Source of the DNA: Flabesymbios commensalis
Lineage: Eukaryota > Annelida > Polychaeta > Terebellida > Flabelligeridae
Direction: 5' to 3'
Assembly (NCBI GenBank): GCA_964017125.1
Contig: OZ024902.1
Location: 38,181,836-38,245,835 of the forward strand
DNA length: 64,000 nucleotides
Both the position numbers and the translations under genes were made by a program. The notes under the pieces were generated by a model. It was not told the origin of the DNA. It was given only the letters and a program-made list of their open reading frames with translations, and did no database searches. Numbering within the stretch: the first letter of the stretch is position 1; every line of letters begins with the position of its first letter. Positions 52,939 to 64,000 of this stretch are shown here, piece by piece.

Positions 52939-53279
52939 AGGGTATTTGGAGTTTAGGTGTCACAACCGCTTGGTCACAACAACATAAAAGTAAAACTAAA
53001 AGTAAAAGTCAGATCTTTCAGTTTTACTTTATGTCAAAACCAAATTATGAGTATTTTAAATCTAGTCTATATTATTAGGACACACAATTATAAATATAAT
53101 AAATTAAATAATATAATTTGTAATCAACTGCTATTGTTAGCCTACAGGCTACACTACAGTTAGATCTAGTAGACCTAGTAGTATTTATTAAAATTCCACA
53201 ATTTCCAGCTCACAATGTTCATATATTAAATCTTGAAATCTGAAATGCATAGATAGACTACCGGTAATATATATTCGTA

Positions 53280-56200
53280 GCTGGTATCTGTCCCTCGACC
53301 CTCGCCCCCCTCCCGTTTCCTAGAACAGTGCTGACACTCCCACCCTTTCCCATCACCTTGCGCATAGCTGACACTCCTCACCCCCTCCCATCATCTTGAA
53401 CATGACTGCCGCCCCTCAATCCCTCCCATCACCTTGAACATGGCTGATGCCCCTAACCCCCTCTCATCACCGTGAACATAGTTGACGCCCAGGGCTCACC
53501 CCCTCACATCACCTTGAACATGGCTGATGCCCCTCACTGACCTCCCTCCCCCCCTGATCACCGTAAACATGGATTGATCAGCCAGGCCCCAGGTCTAGGC
53601 GCGACTAACTATTCCTAATAGCCTGCCCATCTCTCTATCAGAGAGTGATACTTGAACGGGGTTTTTGCTGTGTAATATACAGATACCGGCCCCTCATCCC
53701 CCCTCCCATCACTTTAACCGTTAGTCTGCTGAGTGTATTGAAATTTTCAGCCACTTAAATTTGTGTCTCTGAAGTTGTGTCTCACTACAGCAACCCACAA
53801 CTTTAAGTGAATGACAATTAATCAGATTTGTTAAATTTGAGCACAAATATTTGCAAATCTTGTTGTTTTGACACATACATGTATTTTATTCCCAATATCA
53901 GTGATTTGGTTGGCTAATAAAACAGATCAAAAAGACAAAATAGGTGTGATCAGCAGGATAAGGGTTAAACATGGCTGACGCCCCTCACCCCCCTCCCATC
54001 CCCTTGAACATGGCTGACTCTCCTCACCCCCCTCCCATCGCCTTGAACATAGCTGACGCCCCTCACCCCCCTACCATCCCTTACCCCCTTCCCATAGACT
54101 TGAACATGTCTTAGCCCCCTCCCATCGCCTTCAAAATGGCCGACACCCCCCTCCCATCACCTTAAACATGGCTGACCTCCCTCACCCCCTCCCATCACCT
54201 TGAACGTGGCTGAAGGCCTCAACCCCCTCCCACCACCTTGAGCATGTATGACACCCCTCACCCCCCCTCCCACATCCCATCACAATGAACATGGCTGAAG
54301 CCTCTCACCCCTTCCCTCAAACTTGAACATGGATGCCGCCCCTCTCATCACTGTTAACATAGATTAGGCCCCTCACCCCACTCCCATCCCCTTGAACATG
54401 GCTGACTCTCCTCACCCCCCTCCCATCGCCTTGAACATAGCTGAAGCCCCTCACCCCCCTACCATCCCTTACCCCCTTCCCATAGACTTGAACATGTCTT
54501 AGCCCCCTCCCATCGCCTTAAAAATGGCCGACACCCCCCTCCCATCACCTTGAACATGGCTGACCCCCCCTCACCCCCTCCCATCACCTTGAACGTGGCT
54601 GAAGGCCTCAACCCCCTCCCACCACCTTGAAAATGTATGACGCCCCTCACCACCCCCCTCCCCCCCCCTCCCACATCCCATCACAATGAACATGGCTGAC
54701 GCCCCTCACCCCCCTCCCATCCCCTTGAACATGGCTGACGCCCCTCACCCCCCTCCCATCCCCTTGAACATGGCTGACTCCCCTCACCCCCCTCCTATCG
54801 CCTTGAACATAGCTGACGCCCCTCACCCCCCTACCATCCCTTTGAACATGGCTGACGCCCTTACCCCCTTCCCATAGACTTGAACATGTCTTAGCCCCCT
54901 CCCATCGCCTTTAAAATGGCCGACACCCCCCTCCCATCACCTTGAACATGGCTGACCCCCCTCACCCCCTCCCATCACCTTGAACGTGGCTGAAGGCCTC
55001 AACCCCCTCCCACCACCTTGAACATGTATGACACCCCTCACCCCCCCTCCCACATCCCATCACAATGAACATGGCTGACGCCTCTCACCCCTTCCCTCAA
55101 ACTTGAACATGGATGCCGCCCCTCTCATCACTGTTAACATGGATTAGGCCCCTCATCCCCCTCCCCATCATCTTGAACATGGCTGACGGCCGTCACCCTT
55201 CTCCCATCACCGTGAACATGGCTGATGTCCATCACCCCCTCTCATTACCTTGAACATGATTGACACCCCTCACCCCCTACCATCACCTAAAACATGGTGG
55301 CCGCCTCTCACCACCCTCCCATCACATTGAACATGGATGACACCCCCCCCCCCCCATAGATTACACCCCTCACCCCCTTCCCATCACATTAAACATGGCT
55401 GACCGTCATTTTGACTTTATACCTAACCAAAAGATGGGTGCACGGGTCGCAGGCTAACACAGTACTGACCCCTCACCCCCCTCCCATCACCTTGAACATG
55501 GCTGACGCCCCTCACCCCCCATCTTATCACATTGAACATAGCTGACACTCCTCACCCCCTCCCATCACCTTGAACATGGCTGACTTCCCTCACCCCCTCC
55601 CTTCACCTTGAACAGTGATTCTCCCCTCACCTCCCCTCCCATCACTTTGAACATGGCTGACACCCCTCACCCTCTACCATCACCTTGAACATGGCTGACA
55701 CCCCTCACCCCCTCCCATCACCTTGAACATGGCTGACGCCCCCACCCCCCCCCCCCACCCATCTCATCACATTAAAAATGGCTGATACTCCTCAACCCCT
55801 CCCATCACCATGAACATGGCTGACGCCCCTCACCCCCTCCCATCGCATTGAACATGGCTGACAACCCCCAGCCCCATCACATTGAACATGGCTGACACCC
55901 CTCACCCCCTCCCATCACCTTGAACATGACTGACGCCCCCCACCCCCTCCCCCCATCTCATCACATTGAACATGGCTGATACTCCTCACCCCCTCCCATC
56001 ACCTTGAACATGGCTGACGCCCCTCACCCCCACCCCCCCCCCCCCCTCCCCCCATCTCATCACATTGAACATGGCTGATACTCCTCACCCCCTCCCATCA
56101 CCTTGAACATGGCTGACGCCCCTCACCCCCTCCCATCGCATTGAACATGGCTGACACCCCCCAGCCCCATCACATTGAACATGGATGACACCCCTCACCA

Positions 56201-56330
56201 ACTTTCATGACATTCAGCTTTTCTAACGCCCATCACCCCCTCTCATCACCTTGTACATGGATGACACCCCGCACCCCCTAGCTCACGTTTCTCTCATCAC
56301 CTTGAGCACATATCGCTTTCGCACATCAAC
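53280..56330 (+). repeat. C-rich 39-bp minisatellite with higher-order structure
   Basis: The unit is ACATGGCTGACGCCCCTCAC followed by CCCCTCCCATCACCTTGA, about 39 bp, with roughly 60-70 recognisable units. A block of about ten variant units is repeated three times with a period of about 370-390 bp (starting near 54002, 54391 and 54761). A second similar block repeats near 55930-56170. Strand asymmetry is extreme, and the minus strand is rich in GGG runs that could form G-quadruplexes. Some units keep a frame giving NMADAPHPPPIPL repeats, but indels break it. Confidence 0.95.
53718..53964. mobile_element. piggyBac-type MITE inside the minisatellite
   Basis: The ends CCGTTAGTCTGCTGAG and GATCAGCAGGATAAGGG are flanked by TTAA at 53714-53717 and 53965-53968. 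Removing it joins CATCACTTTAA to ACATGGCTGAC, restoring a normal minisatellite unit, so the empty site can be read directly. Confidence 0.85.
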
Positions 56331-56429
56331 CACTCCTTCCCGGGCAGAGCCCTCCACTGAATTTGAACATAACAACTTCAATGTTTTGGTAAATTAGACT
56401 TGTATTTTGTTGCTGTCACTTGATTAGTC

Positions 56430-56975
56430 CCCTTTTATTAGCTCCCGCCGTCACCATAGGTGAGACGGAGGGAGCTATGGATTCCGCTTCCGTTTTCTTC
56501 TTTTGCCTATAACTTTGTAAGAAAATAAGCTAGGATAACAATTTTTGGTATGTGGGTTACTTCCAGGTGGATAATAGACAGGTTATAATATTTTGAATCT
56601 GAATTCAATACGCAAGGTCACAGAGGAGGAAACATGATGTTACGACGTTGGGCCGTCCGTGAACATTTTAATCTCTGAAAGTACTTGTCCGATTGTCTGC
56701 AAATTTTACACACAACACCTCTAAGGGGTCTAGTTGTGCCTTTTGGGGTACATGAACTTTGACCTACTTTTGGTTCAGAACTATGACCTATTTAGACGTT
56801 TTGATGCACACTTCGTTTCCGGAGCAGATCTCGAAAAGTATTATGCCGATTACAGTCATATGCCACATACATGTTCTCTAAGGTCTCTAGTTGTGCCTTT
56901 TCAGGTTTTTGGACCTTGACCTTGAAGTTGACCCAGCTATAAGCACTTTGACCTGATTTTTGACATCAGTAAATC
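56430..56975 (+). repeat. Dispersed repeat starting with an AGCTCCCGCCGTC hairpin
   Basis: At 56440-56476, AGCTCCCGCCGTCACC pairs with GGTGAGACGGAGGGAGCT. The following 500 bp have internally repeated TCTAGTTGTGCCTTTTGGGG/TCAGG segments and TTTGACCT words. The right boundary merges with the satellite. There is no gene. Confidence 0.55.
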
Positions 56976-58830
56976 CGACTGAAATATTTTGCGGAATATC
57001 ATGAAAACCGCTCAAGATAGCTACACCATTACTATAAAACAAATTGTAAGGTTTCAGGAGAGGATGCATCTTGAAAAATTTTAAGTTGATAAAATTAAAA
57101 ATGGCCGCCTATCGGCCATTATTCACCTCGACAGGCCTGATATTGCGGAATATCACAAAAACCGCTCAAGATAGCTACACCATTACTATAAAACAAATTG
57201 TAAGGTTTCAGAAGAGGATGCATCTTGATAAATTTTAGGTTGATAAAATTAAAAATGGCCGCCTATCGGCCATTATTCACCTTGACAGGCTTCATATTGC
57301 GTAATATCATGAAAACTGCTCAACATAGCTACACCATTACTATAAAACAAATTGTAAGGTTTTCTGGAGAGGTTGCATTTTGAAAAATTTCAACTTGATC
57401 GAGTTCAAAATGGCCGCCTATCGGCCATTATTCACTTTCGCATGGCCGTTATTTGATAAACAATACTAGATGGCTAGACCTTTACTATAAAACCAAATGT
57501 GAGATTTTAAGAGAGGATGTATCTTAAAAAAATTCGATTTGCTCAAATTCAAAATAGCCGCCTTTTGGCCATTATTCACTTTCACATGGCCGTTATTTGG
57601 TAAATCGTGCTAGATGGCTAGACCATTACTATAAAACAAAATGTGAGATTTCAGGAGAGGATGCATTTTGAAAAATTTAGACTTGATCAAATTCAAAATG
57701 GCCCCCTATCGGCCATTATGCCCTTTCACATGGCCGATATTTGGTAAACCATGCTAGATGGCTAGACCATTACTATGAAACCAAATGTGATTTTTCGGGG
57801 GGAGGATGCACCCTGGAAATTTTCAACTCTTATTGAATTCAAAATGGCCAACAATCGGCATTATTTACCTCAATAGGCCTGATTATCAGGTGAACTGCTA
57901 AATAGCTAGACCATTACTATAAAACAAATAATTAGTATAAAACATAATGTGAGGGTTTGGGGAAGGATGCACCCTGAAATTTTTTAACTAGTCTATATAT
58001 CGAATTCAAAATGACGATAAATCAGCCATTATTTACCTTGATTGGACTGATATCGGGTAAACCATGCCAGATAGGTAGCCCATTACTGGGATACTGATTA
58101 GGATCATTAATTTCAATGGAGGTTTGCAATCTCTGACAGACTGTCTAGTTCTTATCTTACTCTTAGACTGAGCCTCTTAGACCTAGTTGTCTTGCATCTT
58201 GATTTTTGACCTAGCCTAGGACTACATTAATAACCCTACACAAAATTGCTTAAATCAAATTCTAATTCGGACCGGGAGCTCCTGGACTTATGTAGTCTTG
58301 TTACTGGGTAGGTCTACTATGTTGAAGAATTATAATAATTGGTGTTGACGAGTATAGACAGACTTGCAGGCAGTTTTATCAGCCACCCATTGCTATAAAA
58401 GAAAATGTGAGGTTTCAGGTGAGAATATGCCCTGAAAATTTTATTCTCCATCAAATTAAAAATGGAGGAACATCGGCCATAATTCAATTTATTATGCCTC
58501 ATATCTGGCAAATTGTGCCAGATAGCTAGACCATTACTGTACTATAAAACAAAATGTGCGGTTTCAGCTAGGGATATGCCTTAAAAAATGTCAATTTGAT
58601 CAAATTCAATATGGTTGACTATTGGTCACTCCTAATTTCAATATGCATGATATCTGACAAACCGTGCCAGATAGCTGGAGTAGTAGTAGTATAAAATAAA
58701 ATTTATGGTTTTCAGATGGGGATGTGCTTTGGAAAATTTCAATTTGATCAAATTCCAGATGGCCGCCTATCGACCACTATTAACTTACATATGCGTGATA
58801 TCTGACAAACTGTGCCAGATAACTAGACCA
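56976..58830 (+). repeat. Satellite array, about 150-bp unit
   Basis: About eleven units carry GATAGCTAGACCATTACTAT, AAAACAAAATGTGAGGTTTC, GAGGATGCAYCYTGAAAAAT, TTCAAAATGGCCGCCTATCG, GCCATTATTCACCTT and TGATAT...GCAAACC. Spacing of the ACTATAAAAC word is 140-157 bp in the regular part. The ATGGCCGCCTATCGGCCAT core is a hairpin. Confidence 0.92.
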
Positions 58831-58849
58831 ATATAAGTCTCCACCAACT

Positions 58850-59545
58850 ATGTGGTGGTGGAGACTTATTGTTTTTGCTGCCACTTGTTTCTTCTCTCAC
58901 TCGAAAACCCCCACTCGGATTATGTCTAAATATTTGCAGTATGCATGCTGGCACTGGGGAATTTTCCTGGTAATATTTTTTTGTTACATGTTTGGTTTAA
59001 GGGAAAGACCTTACCCTGGCCGTGAGCTGTAAAGCTTTTGGTGTGATTCTGATGATAAAAACTTTTTTTATTCTGATTTTTTTACGTTTTAGTATTTTAG
59101 TAGATATTTCTGTGTTGCTAATTTTGGCCTTCATCAAAATTTGGTAATATAGCCATACATCCCTACTCGGATTTTCTCTAAATATTTGCAGTATGCATAT
59201 TGGCCCTAGGACATTTACCTTTTTTCGGCGTTTTTCAGCTTCTTCAACAAAATCCAAGATGGCCGCCAAAATCCTATGTCGCTCTGGAGCTTGAACCGCT
59301 TTATGGATTTGTTTCATGTTTGGTTTAAAGGAAAGACCCTACTCTGTAAATGTGCTGATTAGTTTTTGGTGTGATTCTGATTTTTTTTCAGAATTTTAGC
59401 AGATATTACAGTTTTGTTCATTTTGGCTATCATCAAAATTTGTTTATTTAGCTGTACACCCCTGCTCGGATTATTTCTAAATATTTGCAGCATGCATATT
59501 GGTCCTAAGGAATTTGCCCTGTAATTTTTTTTGGCGTTTGGGTCC
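58850..59545 (+). repeat. About 300-bp repeat units
   Basis: Units share CTCGGATTATKTCTAAATAT, TTGCAGYATGCATRYTGG, TTCATGTTTGGTTTAAAGG and TTTTGGTGTGATTCTGAT, starting near 58905, 59160 and 59460. Related units recur at 62750-63260. Confidence 0.8.
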
Positions 59546-60180
59546 TTTCCACGTTACGTATGTTACAGTTCAGAAGCAATTTCCATGGTTTGTAAGTCCA
59601 TCAAATTGCATGCAAACCAGATAATCATTGGATTATCAATGCTAATCGGGCTAGGGTCATAAAAGTTTAATAAACATATGAAACTTTTACTGTCTGACAA
59701 GTATTTTTCATGCAATAGCCAAGTTTGTAGCGTTATGTATGTTACATTCACACAGAACCAAATATACATTTCAATTTAGAAAATTGTGAAATTGTGTGAA
59801 TTGTGTCAGACGAAATACATAAATAAAGGATATTGTTTGCTTAGGCAGAGGGTAGTATCAAGTGCTAATACGGTTTAAGTATTTCTGTTGACTGATTTCT
59901 CGTAATTCAAGCATTTTTGTGTTACGTATGTTACAAAAAAAAGTTATGTATGTTACGCGTCTGAAATTCACTAGAACAAAAGTTATTTTATTGTTTATTT
60001 TAACACTATTTTTATGATTTCACAGATATGTATAGATAAATAAGTCAACACTGTCAGGGTTTGCTTAAGCTTGGTGTATTAAACAGTAACAATTTCAGTA
60101 TAGCACGTTTAGCAGACCTAGTGTTTGTCCAGTTTATTTAAGTACAAAATATGGATTATTATGCCATGTTACTTTTTTAA
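59546..60180. other. AT-rich region with GTTACGTATGTTAC words
   Basis: The word GTTACGTATGTTAC or a one-base variant occurs near 59553, 59733, 59932 and 59945. No gene is seen. Confidence 0.55.
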
Positions 60181-61470
60181 CCTGATATCTGATAACTAGA
60201 CCATTATGTACTATAAATTAAAATGTTTGGCTTCAGGGAGGGATATGCCCTAAAAAATTTCAACTTGATCAAATTCCAAATAGCCGATTTGAGGCCATTT
60301 TTGCATTTTATTATGGTATGTGTAATTCCTGGAAAATTGTGCCAGATAGCTCAACAAAATGTGTGGTTTTACAGAGGGATTCACCCTAAAAAATTTCAAC
60401 TTGATGGATCAAAGTCAAGACTATTGGCCATTATTTACTCTAACATGCGTAATATCTGGCAAACCATGCCAGATAGCTAGATCACTGAGTGCTATAAAAC
60501 AAAATGTGCGGTTTTAGCTAAGGATATTCTCTGAAAAATCCACTCAATCAAATTTTAAATGGCTGACTACCGGCTATTATTTACATGATTTAATATTATA
60601 ATATATAATATGCTTAGTATTAGTAGGCTGAAATTTGACTATATCTGGAAACCATGCCAGATATCTAAACCATTAGACTTTAAGTACCGGAACTATGAAA
60701 CAAAATGTAAGGTTTCAGGCAGGCTCCAATATGCCCTTTAAAATTTCAAATTCAAAGTGACCTAATTGTGACCATCATTGAGTTTAATATCTCTAATCTA
60801 GAACACCATTACGGTACCAGATAGCTTAACATACATGTGTGGTTTCAGGGAGGGATATGCCCTGAAAATTTTCAACTTGATCAAGTTCAAAATGGCACAC
60901 TATCAACCATTATTTACCTTTATAATGCTGAAATATTTTTTGTGTGAAACCATAGAGGGATTCTTTAAATTTGAAATCATTATAAATGTTTTTATTAGCT
61001 CTTTCCGCTTTATTTGAATAGAGGTCTTATGTGATGGGTCTACGGCCAATATAATTTTTTTTAATTATTTCAGCTCGGGAATCGACTTTAGATGTCAAAT
61101 TCTGATGTCTCCAAATGTCAAATTCCGATGTCTAAAGACCGTCCCAGCACTGAAAGGGTTAACATATATGTACAGTATCTGGAAAACTGTGCCTAATAGC
61201 TGAGTCATTGGGCAACATAAAATGTGTGTTTTTCAAAATAGCTGATTATTGCGGTTTCATGTCAAATAGCTAGACCATTACTATAAAACTAAATGTGTTG
61301 TTTCAGGGAGGGATATGCCCTGGGAAAGTACCTTAGATCATATTCAAAATGGCCGACTTGCGGCCATGATTGACTTTAATACCTTTAATGTCATTGCAAA
61401 CTGTTGTAGATAGTTAGACCATTGCATGGGGGACTATTGTGACCGGTTGGCCTCGTTATTATTCATTTCA
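60181..61470 (+). repeat. Diverged 150-bp satellite units
   Basis: At least six units (CTAGACCATTA, AAAATGTGYGGTTTCAGGGA, GGGATATGCCCTGAAAA, TCAACTTGATCAAATTC). They are interrupted at about 60990-61160 by a segment ending CAGCACTGAAAGGGTTAA, a piggyBac-type MITE end also found at 29283-29395. Confidence 0.75.
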
Positions 61471-61515
61471 GATGAATAAAAAATTCAAAAAGACTTTAAG
61501 AATTCAGCTCTTTAA

Positions 61516-61760
61516 CCCTTTAGGCCCTCACGATGCATTAAAGCATCATTCTACATTCCTGAAAACAGACTTAATTTTCTTACAGCCAAGGGTTTCAGAA
61601 CGAAAATATCCATGAAACGCGTTTACCAATACATGACAATTTTCTATAATTTTTAAACCACATCAAATCATCTGCATCCACTACAAGTCGAGAATTGCGA
61701 CAGCAATTCGCGGGTTGTAGTGGATGAAGATGACAATGGTAAATTCAGGCTTGAAAGGGT
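61516..61760 (+). mobile_element. piggyBac-type MITE with perfect TTAA duplication
   Basis: CCCTTTAGGCCCTCACGATG and CAGGCTTGAAAGGG are flanked by TTAA at 61512-61515 and 61761-61764. GATGCATTAAAGCATC is an internal palindrome, and ATCCACTACAAG pairs with TTGTAGTGGAT. The inverted relative is at 13814-14038. Confidence 0.88.
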
Positions 61761-61764
61761 TAAT

Positions 61765-62400
61765 AGTCAATTTTCCTGTAGATGTTTGCTTTGAAGTACT
61801 TTGGATGGTATATAATGGAATCAATTCGAAAAGATCATGTTTGTGAGGTTAATATTGAACTCTACTTTAGTGTAACATAAGTAACGTTACGTATTTTACA
61901 CCATTCAAATGGTTTCCAGAAGCAAAAACTTCGAGCCATTTGAGCCATTTCTTTGTGGTAATTGGTTTATAGAACTTCTATTCTGACTTTTAATCTGAAA
62001 TTTGGCTATTCTGAACAATCAATGTCCTTTATTATGGGATTACGGAGGCCGGCTGGCTTCTTGTTCTTTATTTGAAATGGATAAAAAATTCAAAAACAAT
62101 TGAATTCAGCTCTTTAAAAGAATTAATATTCATGAAGATACATGCTTTGAAGTGCTTTCGATGTTATTTAATGAAATCAATTTGACTAAATTATGTTTGT
62201 GAGGTTAATATTGAACTCTACTTTTCGTGTAACATACGTAACGTTACGTATGTTACAGAGTTCAAATGGTCCCTAGAAACAAAAACTTAGCAGTTTGGGT
62301 CATTTCTTCGTGGTAATTGGTTTATAGTTTCATTCTGACTTTTAATTAGAAATTTGGCTATTCTGAACTATACATGTCCTTTAAAACAAAAACAAATGAA
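61765..62400 (+). repeat. Tandem duplication of a roughly 360-bp segment
   Basis: 61790-62030 and 62150-62390 align through GTTTGTGAGGTTAATATTGA, GTAACGTTACGTA, TGTGGTAATTGGTTTATAG and AATTTGGCTATTCTGAAC. The second copy holds the perfect palindrome at 62229-62256. Confidence 0.88.
62229..62256. repeat. 28-bp perfect palindrome
   Basis: The core TACGTAACGTTACGTA is flanked by GTAACA and TGTTAC, so both strands read identically. The first tandem copy has a slightly decayed version at about 61872-61899. Confidence 0.97.
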
Positions 62401-63340
62401 TGATTATTGTTACGTATGTTACGCTTTCATTTGTCAATTTTCTCATCCCATATCAGTTTAAATGTCTTGGGGTTAAGGACAAAGTATGTTTTTTTAATGG
62501 AACTTTATAACTTAATCTTGTTAAAACTTATACAAAAAGTGTTTTTTGTGATTTACTTACAAAAAAAAATAAAGCAGACATAATTGTTGATTTTTTTCTT
62601 TTCCTAATGCTACAAACTTCTCTCATTTCGACACTTTTTTTTAACTATCAATTCCATGGAGCAAAGATGCCATGATTATTTCCTGATGGGATAGATATCC
62701 AACTGTTCAAAAATACCATTCCTCATTGAAAATTTTTTGTTTTAATATTTTGGACCCAGGACCACTTTGTGCGTAATGGACCTTTTTCAGCTTCTTCAGC
62801 AAAATCCAAGATGGTCACCAAAATCCTATGTCATTCTCTAGAGCTTGAACTGTTTCATGGATTTGTTTCATGTTTGGTTTAAAGGGTAACCCTACCCTGG
62901 ATGTGTGCTGATTAGTTTTTTGTGTGATTATGATAATAAAAACTTTTATTTTTTACTTTTGAGGATTTTAGCTGATATTTCAGTATTGCTCATTTTGGCT
63001 ATTATCAAAATTTGGTAATATGGTAAATACAGCTCAAATTTTATCTTTTGTGTATATGCTCAGTGGTCCTGAGAAAAAAGTCTAGAGAATTGTTTTTCTT
63101 TTTTCATTTTTTTCCAACAAAATTCAACATGGCCACGAAACAAATGTTTCTCTAAAGAGCTTGAGCTGCTTCAATCACCGATTTGTTCCAAGGAAGGAAC
63201 TTACCCTGGCCATATGTTGATTAGATTTTGGTGTGATTCTGACATCACATTTTCACATGGTTTACATAAAAATTTGGTGACAGTACTGTATTTCTCTATA
63301 ATTAATGTACTATGTAGGGCAGATGGAGACGCAAGCTTTG
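62401..63340 (+). repeat. AT-rich sequence and more of the 300-bp repeat
   Basis: 62401-62750 is AT-rich with one more GTTACGTATGTTAC word near 62409. From 62770, units with TCCAAGATGGTCACCAAAAT, CATGTTTGGTTTAAAGG and TTAGTTTTTTGTGTGAT match 59230-59400. Confidence 0.65.
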
Positions 63341-63720
63341 CCCCTCAGGTAAATCTAGTTATTGAGCAAAATGTGCAGTTTCAGGTAGGGATATATCCTG
63401 CAAAAATTTTGATGAAATTCATAATAAATTTTAATATGCGTGACATCTGACAAACTTTGCCAGATGGTGTCAAAGCTGAAAATTGTCCTGACTTTCCCTT
63501 AATACCCATATATTGCTCTCCTAAATGTCTGCATGTGGCGAGTTTTACCGCAAATACCTAGGCCATTAAGTATATAACAATATGTGTGGTTTCAGGTAGA
63601 CATATGCCCTGAAAAATTTAAACTCGATGAAATCCAAAATCGTCAACCATCGGCCATGATCAAGTTTAATATGCGTGATATTTGACAAACCATGCCAGAT
63701 AGCTAGAGAAGAGTAGTCCC
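63341..63720 (+). repeat. Diverged 150-bp satellite units
   Basis: Two units, with AAAATGTGCAGTTTCAGGTA near 63368 and GGTTTCAGGTAGACATATGC near 63588, each followed by GCGTGAYATYTGACAAAC. Confidence 0.8.
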
Positions 63721-64000
63721 TCTCATTAACACAACCCCCCAACAACATGCCCCTCTTTTATGCTTGTGATTTTTTTTGCACAGAAACATCCATCATTGAA
63801 AAGTATCTCACTTATACATCAGCCTCTTTAACGCGTTATGCACGCACCTAACTTTGGCACGTGTCCACACTTCCCCACATTTTGCGATGTGGCCAAGTAA
63901 AGTTCTCTGCTAAACAGTGTCAACGCATGCAGTGCAATTGAAACGTGTCACGTGAAAACAAATGTGAAAAGAAGGCGAATTTGCATTCTCTTTCGCATAT
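63721..64000. other. End of window, nothing recognised
   Basis: Non-repetitive by eye and richer in CACGTG-like words (GGCACGTGTCC near 63857, TCACGTGAAA near 63949). No open frame of note. Confidence 0.3.

Noticed and set aside
54686-54877. Open frame with NMADAPHPPPIPL repeats
   Set aside because: It is a by-product of a 39-bp tandem unit. The frame is broken by indels on both sides and has no splice or gene context.
58997-59317. 106-codon minus-strand frame with ILAAILDFVEEAEKRRKK
   Set aside because: It lies within a 300-bp repeat whose other units do not keep the frame.

Overview
This is an animal nuclear genome window. It is AT-rich (high 30s % GC by eye), gene-poor, and packed with non-autonomous DNA elements, palindromes and satellites. 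The repeat families, the abundant AGGCCT words and the large repeat-filled introns suggest a marine invertebrate, possibly an echinoderm or other deuterostome. I cannot fix the species from sequence alone.

Two host genes can be supported. (1) A plus-strand C2H2 zinc-finger gene has its whole coding region in one exon at 2341-4254. A splice acceptor just upstream implies a leader exon further left. (2) A minus-strand gene for ribosome production factor 1 (RPF1, Brix domain, 60S subunit maturation in the nucleolus) spans 39173 down to 16840. I assembled eight coding exons whose reading phases and GT-AG junctions all agree, giving a 315-residue protein. Its introns, up to about 9.9 kb, are filled with repeats. 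I found no other convincing host gene and no functional RNA gene.

Layout. 1-400 and 11783-12165 are an inverted repeat pair bracketing the zinc-finger gene. 575-15231 is dotted with about 110-bp palindromes of one family. 16840-39173 is RPF1 with intronic MITEs, SINE-like elements, tandem arrays, a piggyBac-like remnant and a 1.4-kb hAT-like element nested in a foldback structure. 39274-40778 is a foldback-type element made of two opposed minisatellite arrays, starting about 100 bp upstream of the RPF1 start codon. 40833-41529 looks like a PIF/Harbinger derivative. 42.4-47.4 kb holds satellite arrays with an internal orientation switch, flanked by copies of one TA-target MITE. 47.6-52.9 kb is AT-rich with a repeated 14-bp motif (GTTAYTGTGTTGAC). 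53.28-56.33 kb is a C-rich 39-bp minisatellite with higher-order structure, interrupted by a TTAA-flanked MITE. 56.4-63.7 kb is a roughly 150-bp satellite mixed with other repeats.

The strongest candidate for something undescribed is the palindrome family. Each copy keeps two matching arms, yet the arm sequence differs between copies, so the arms change together. The foldback minisatellite beside the RPF1 promoter and the 14-bp motif cluster come next. No LTR, retroviral or Polinton-type element was recognised.
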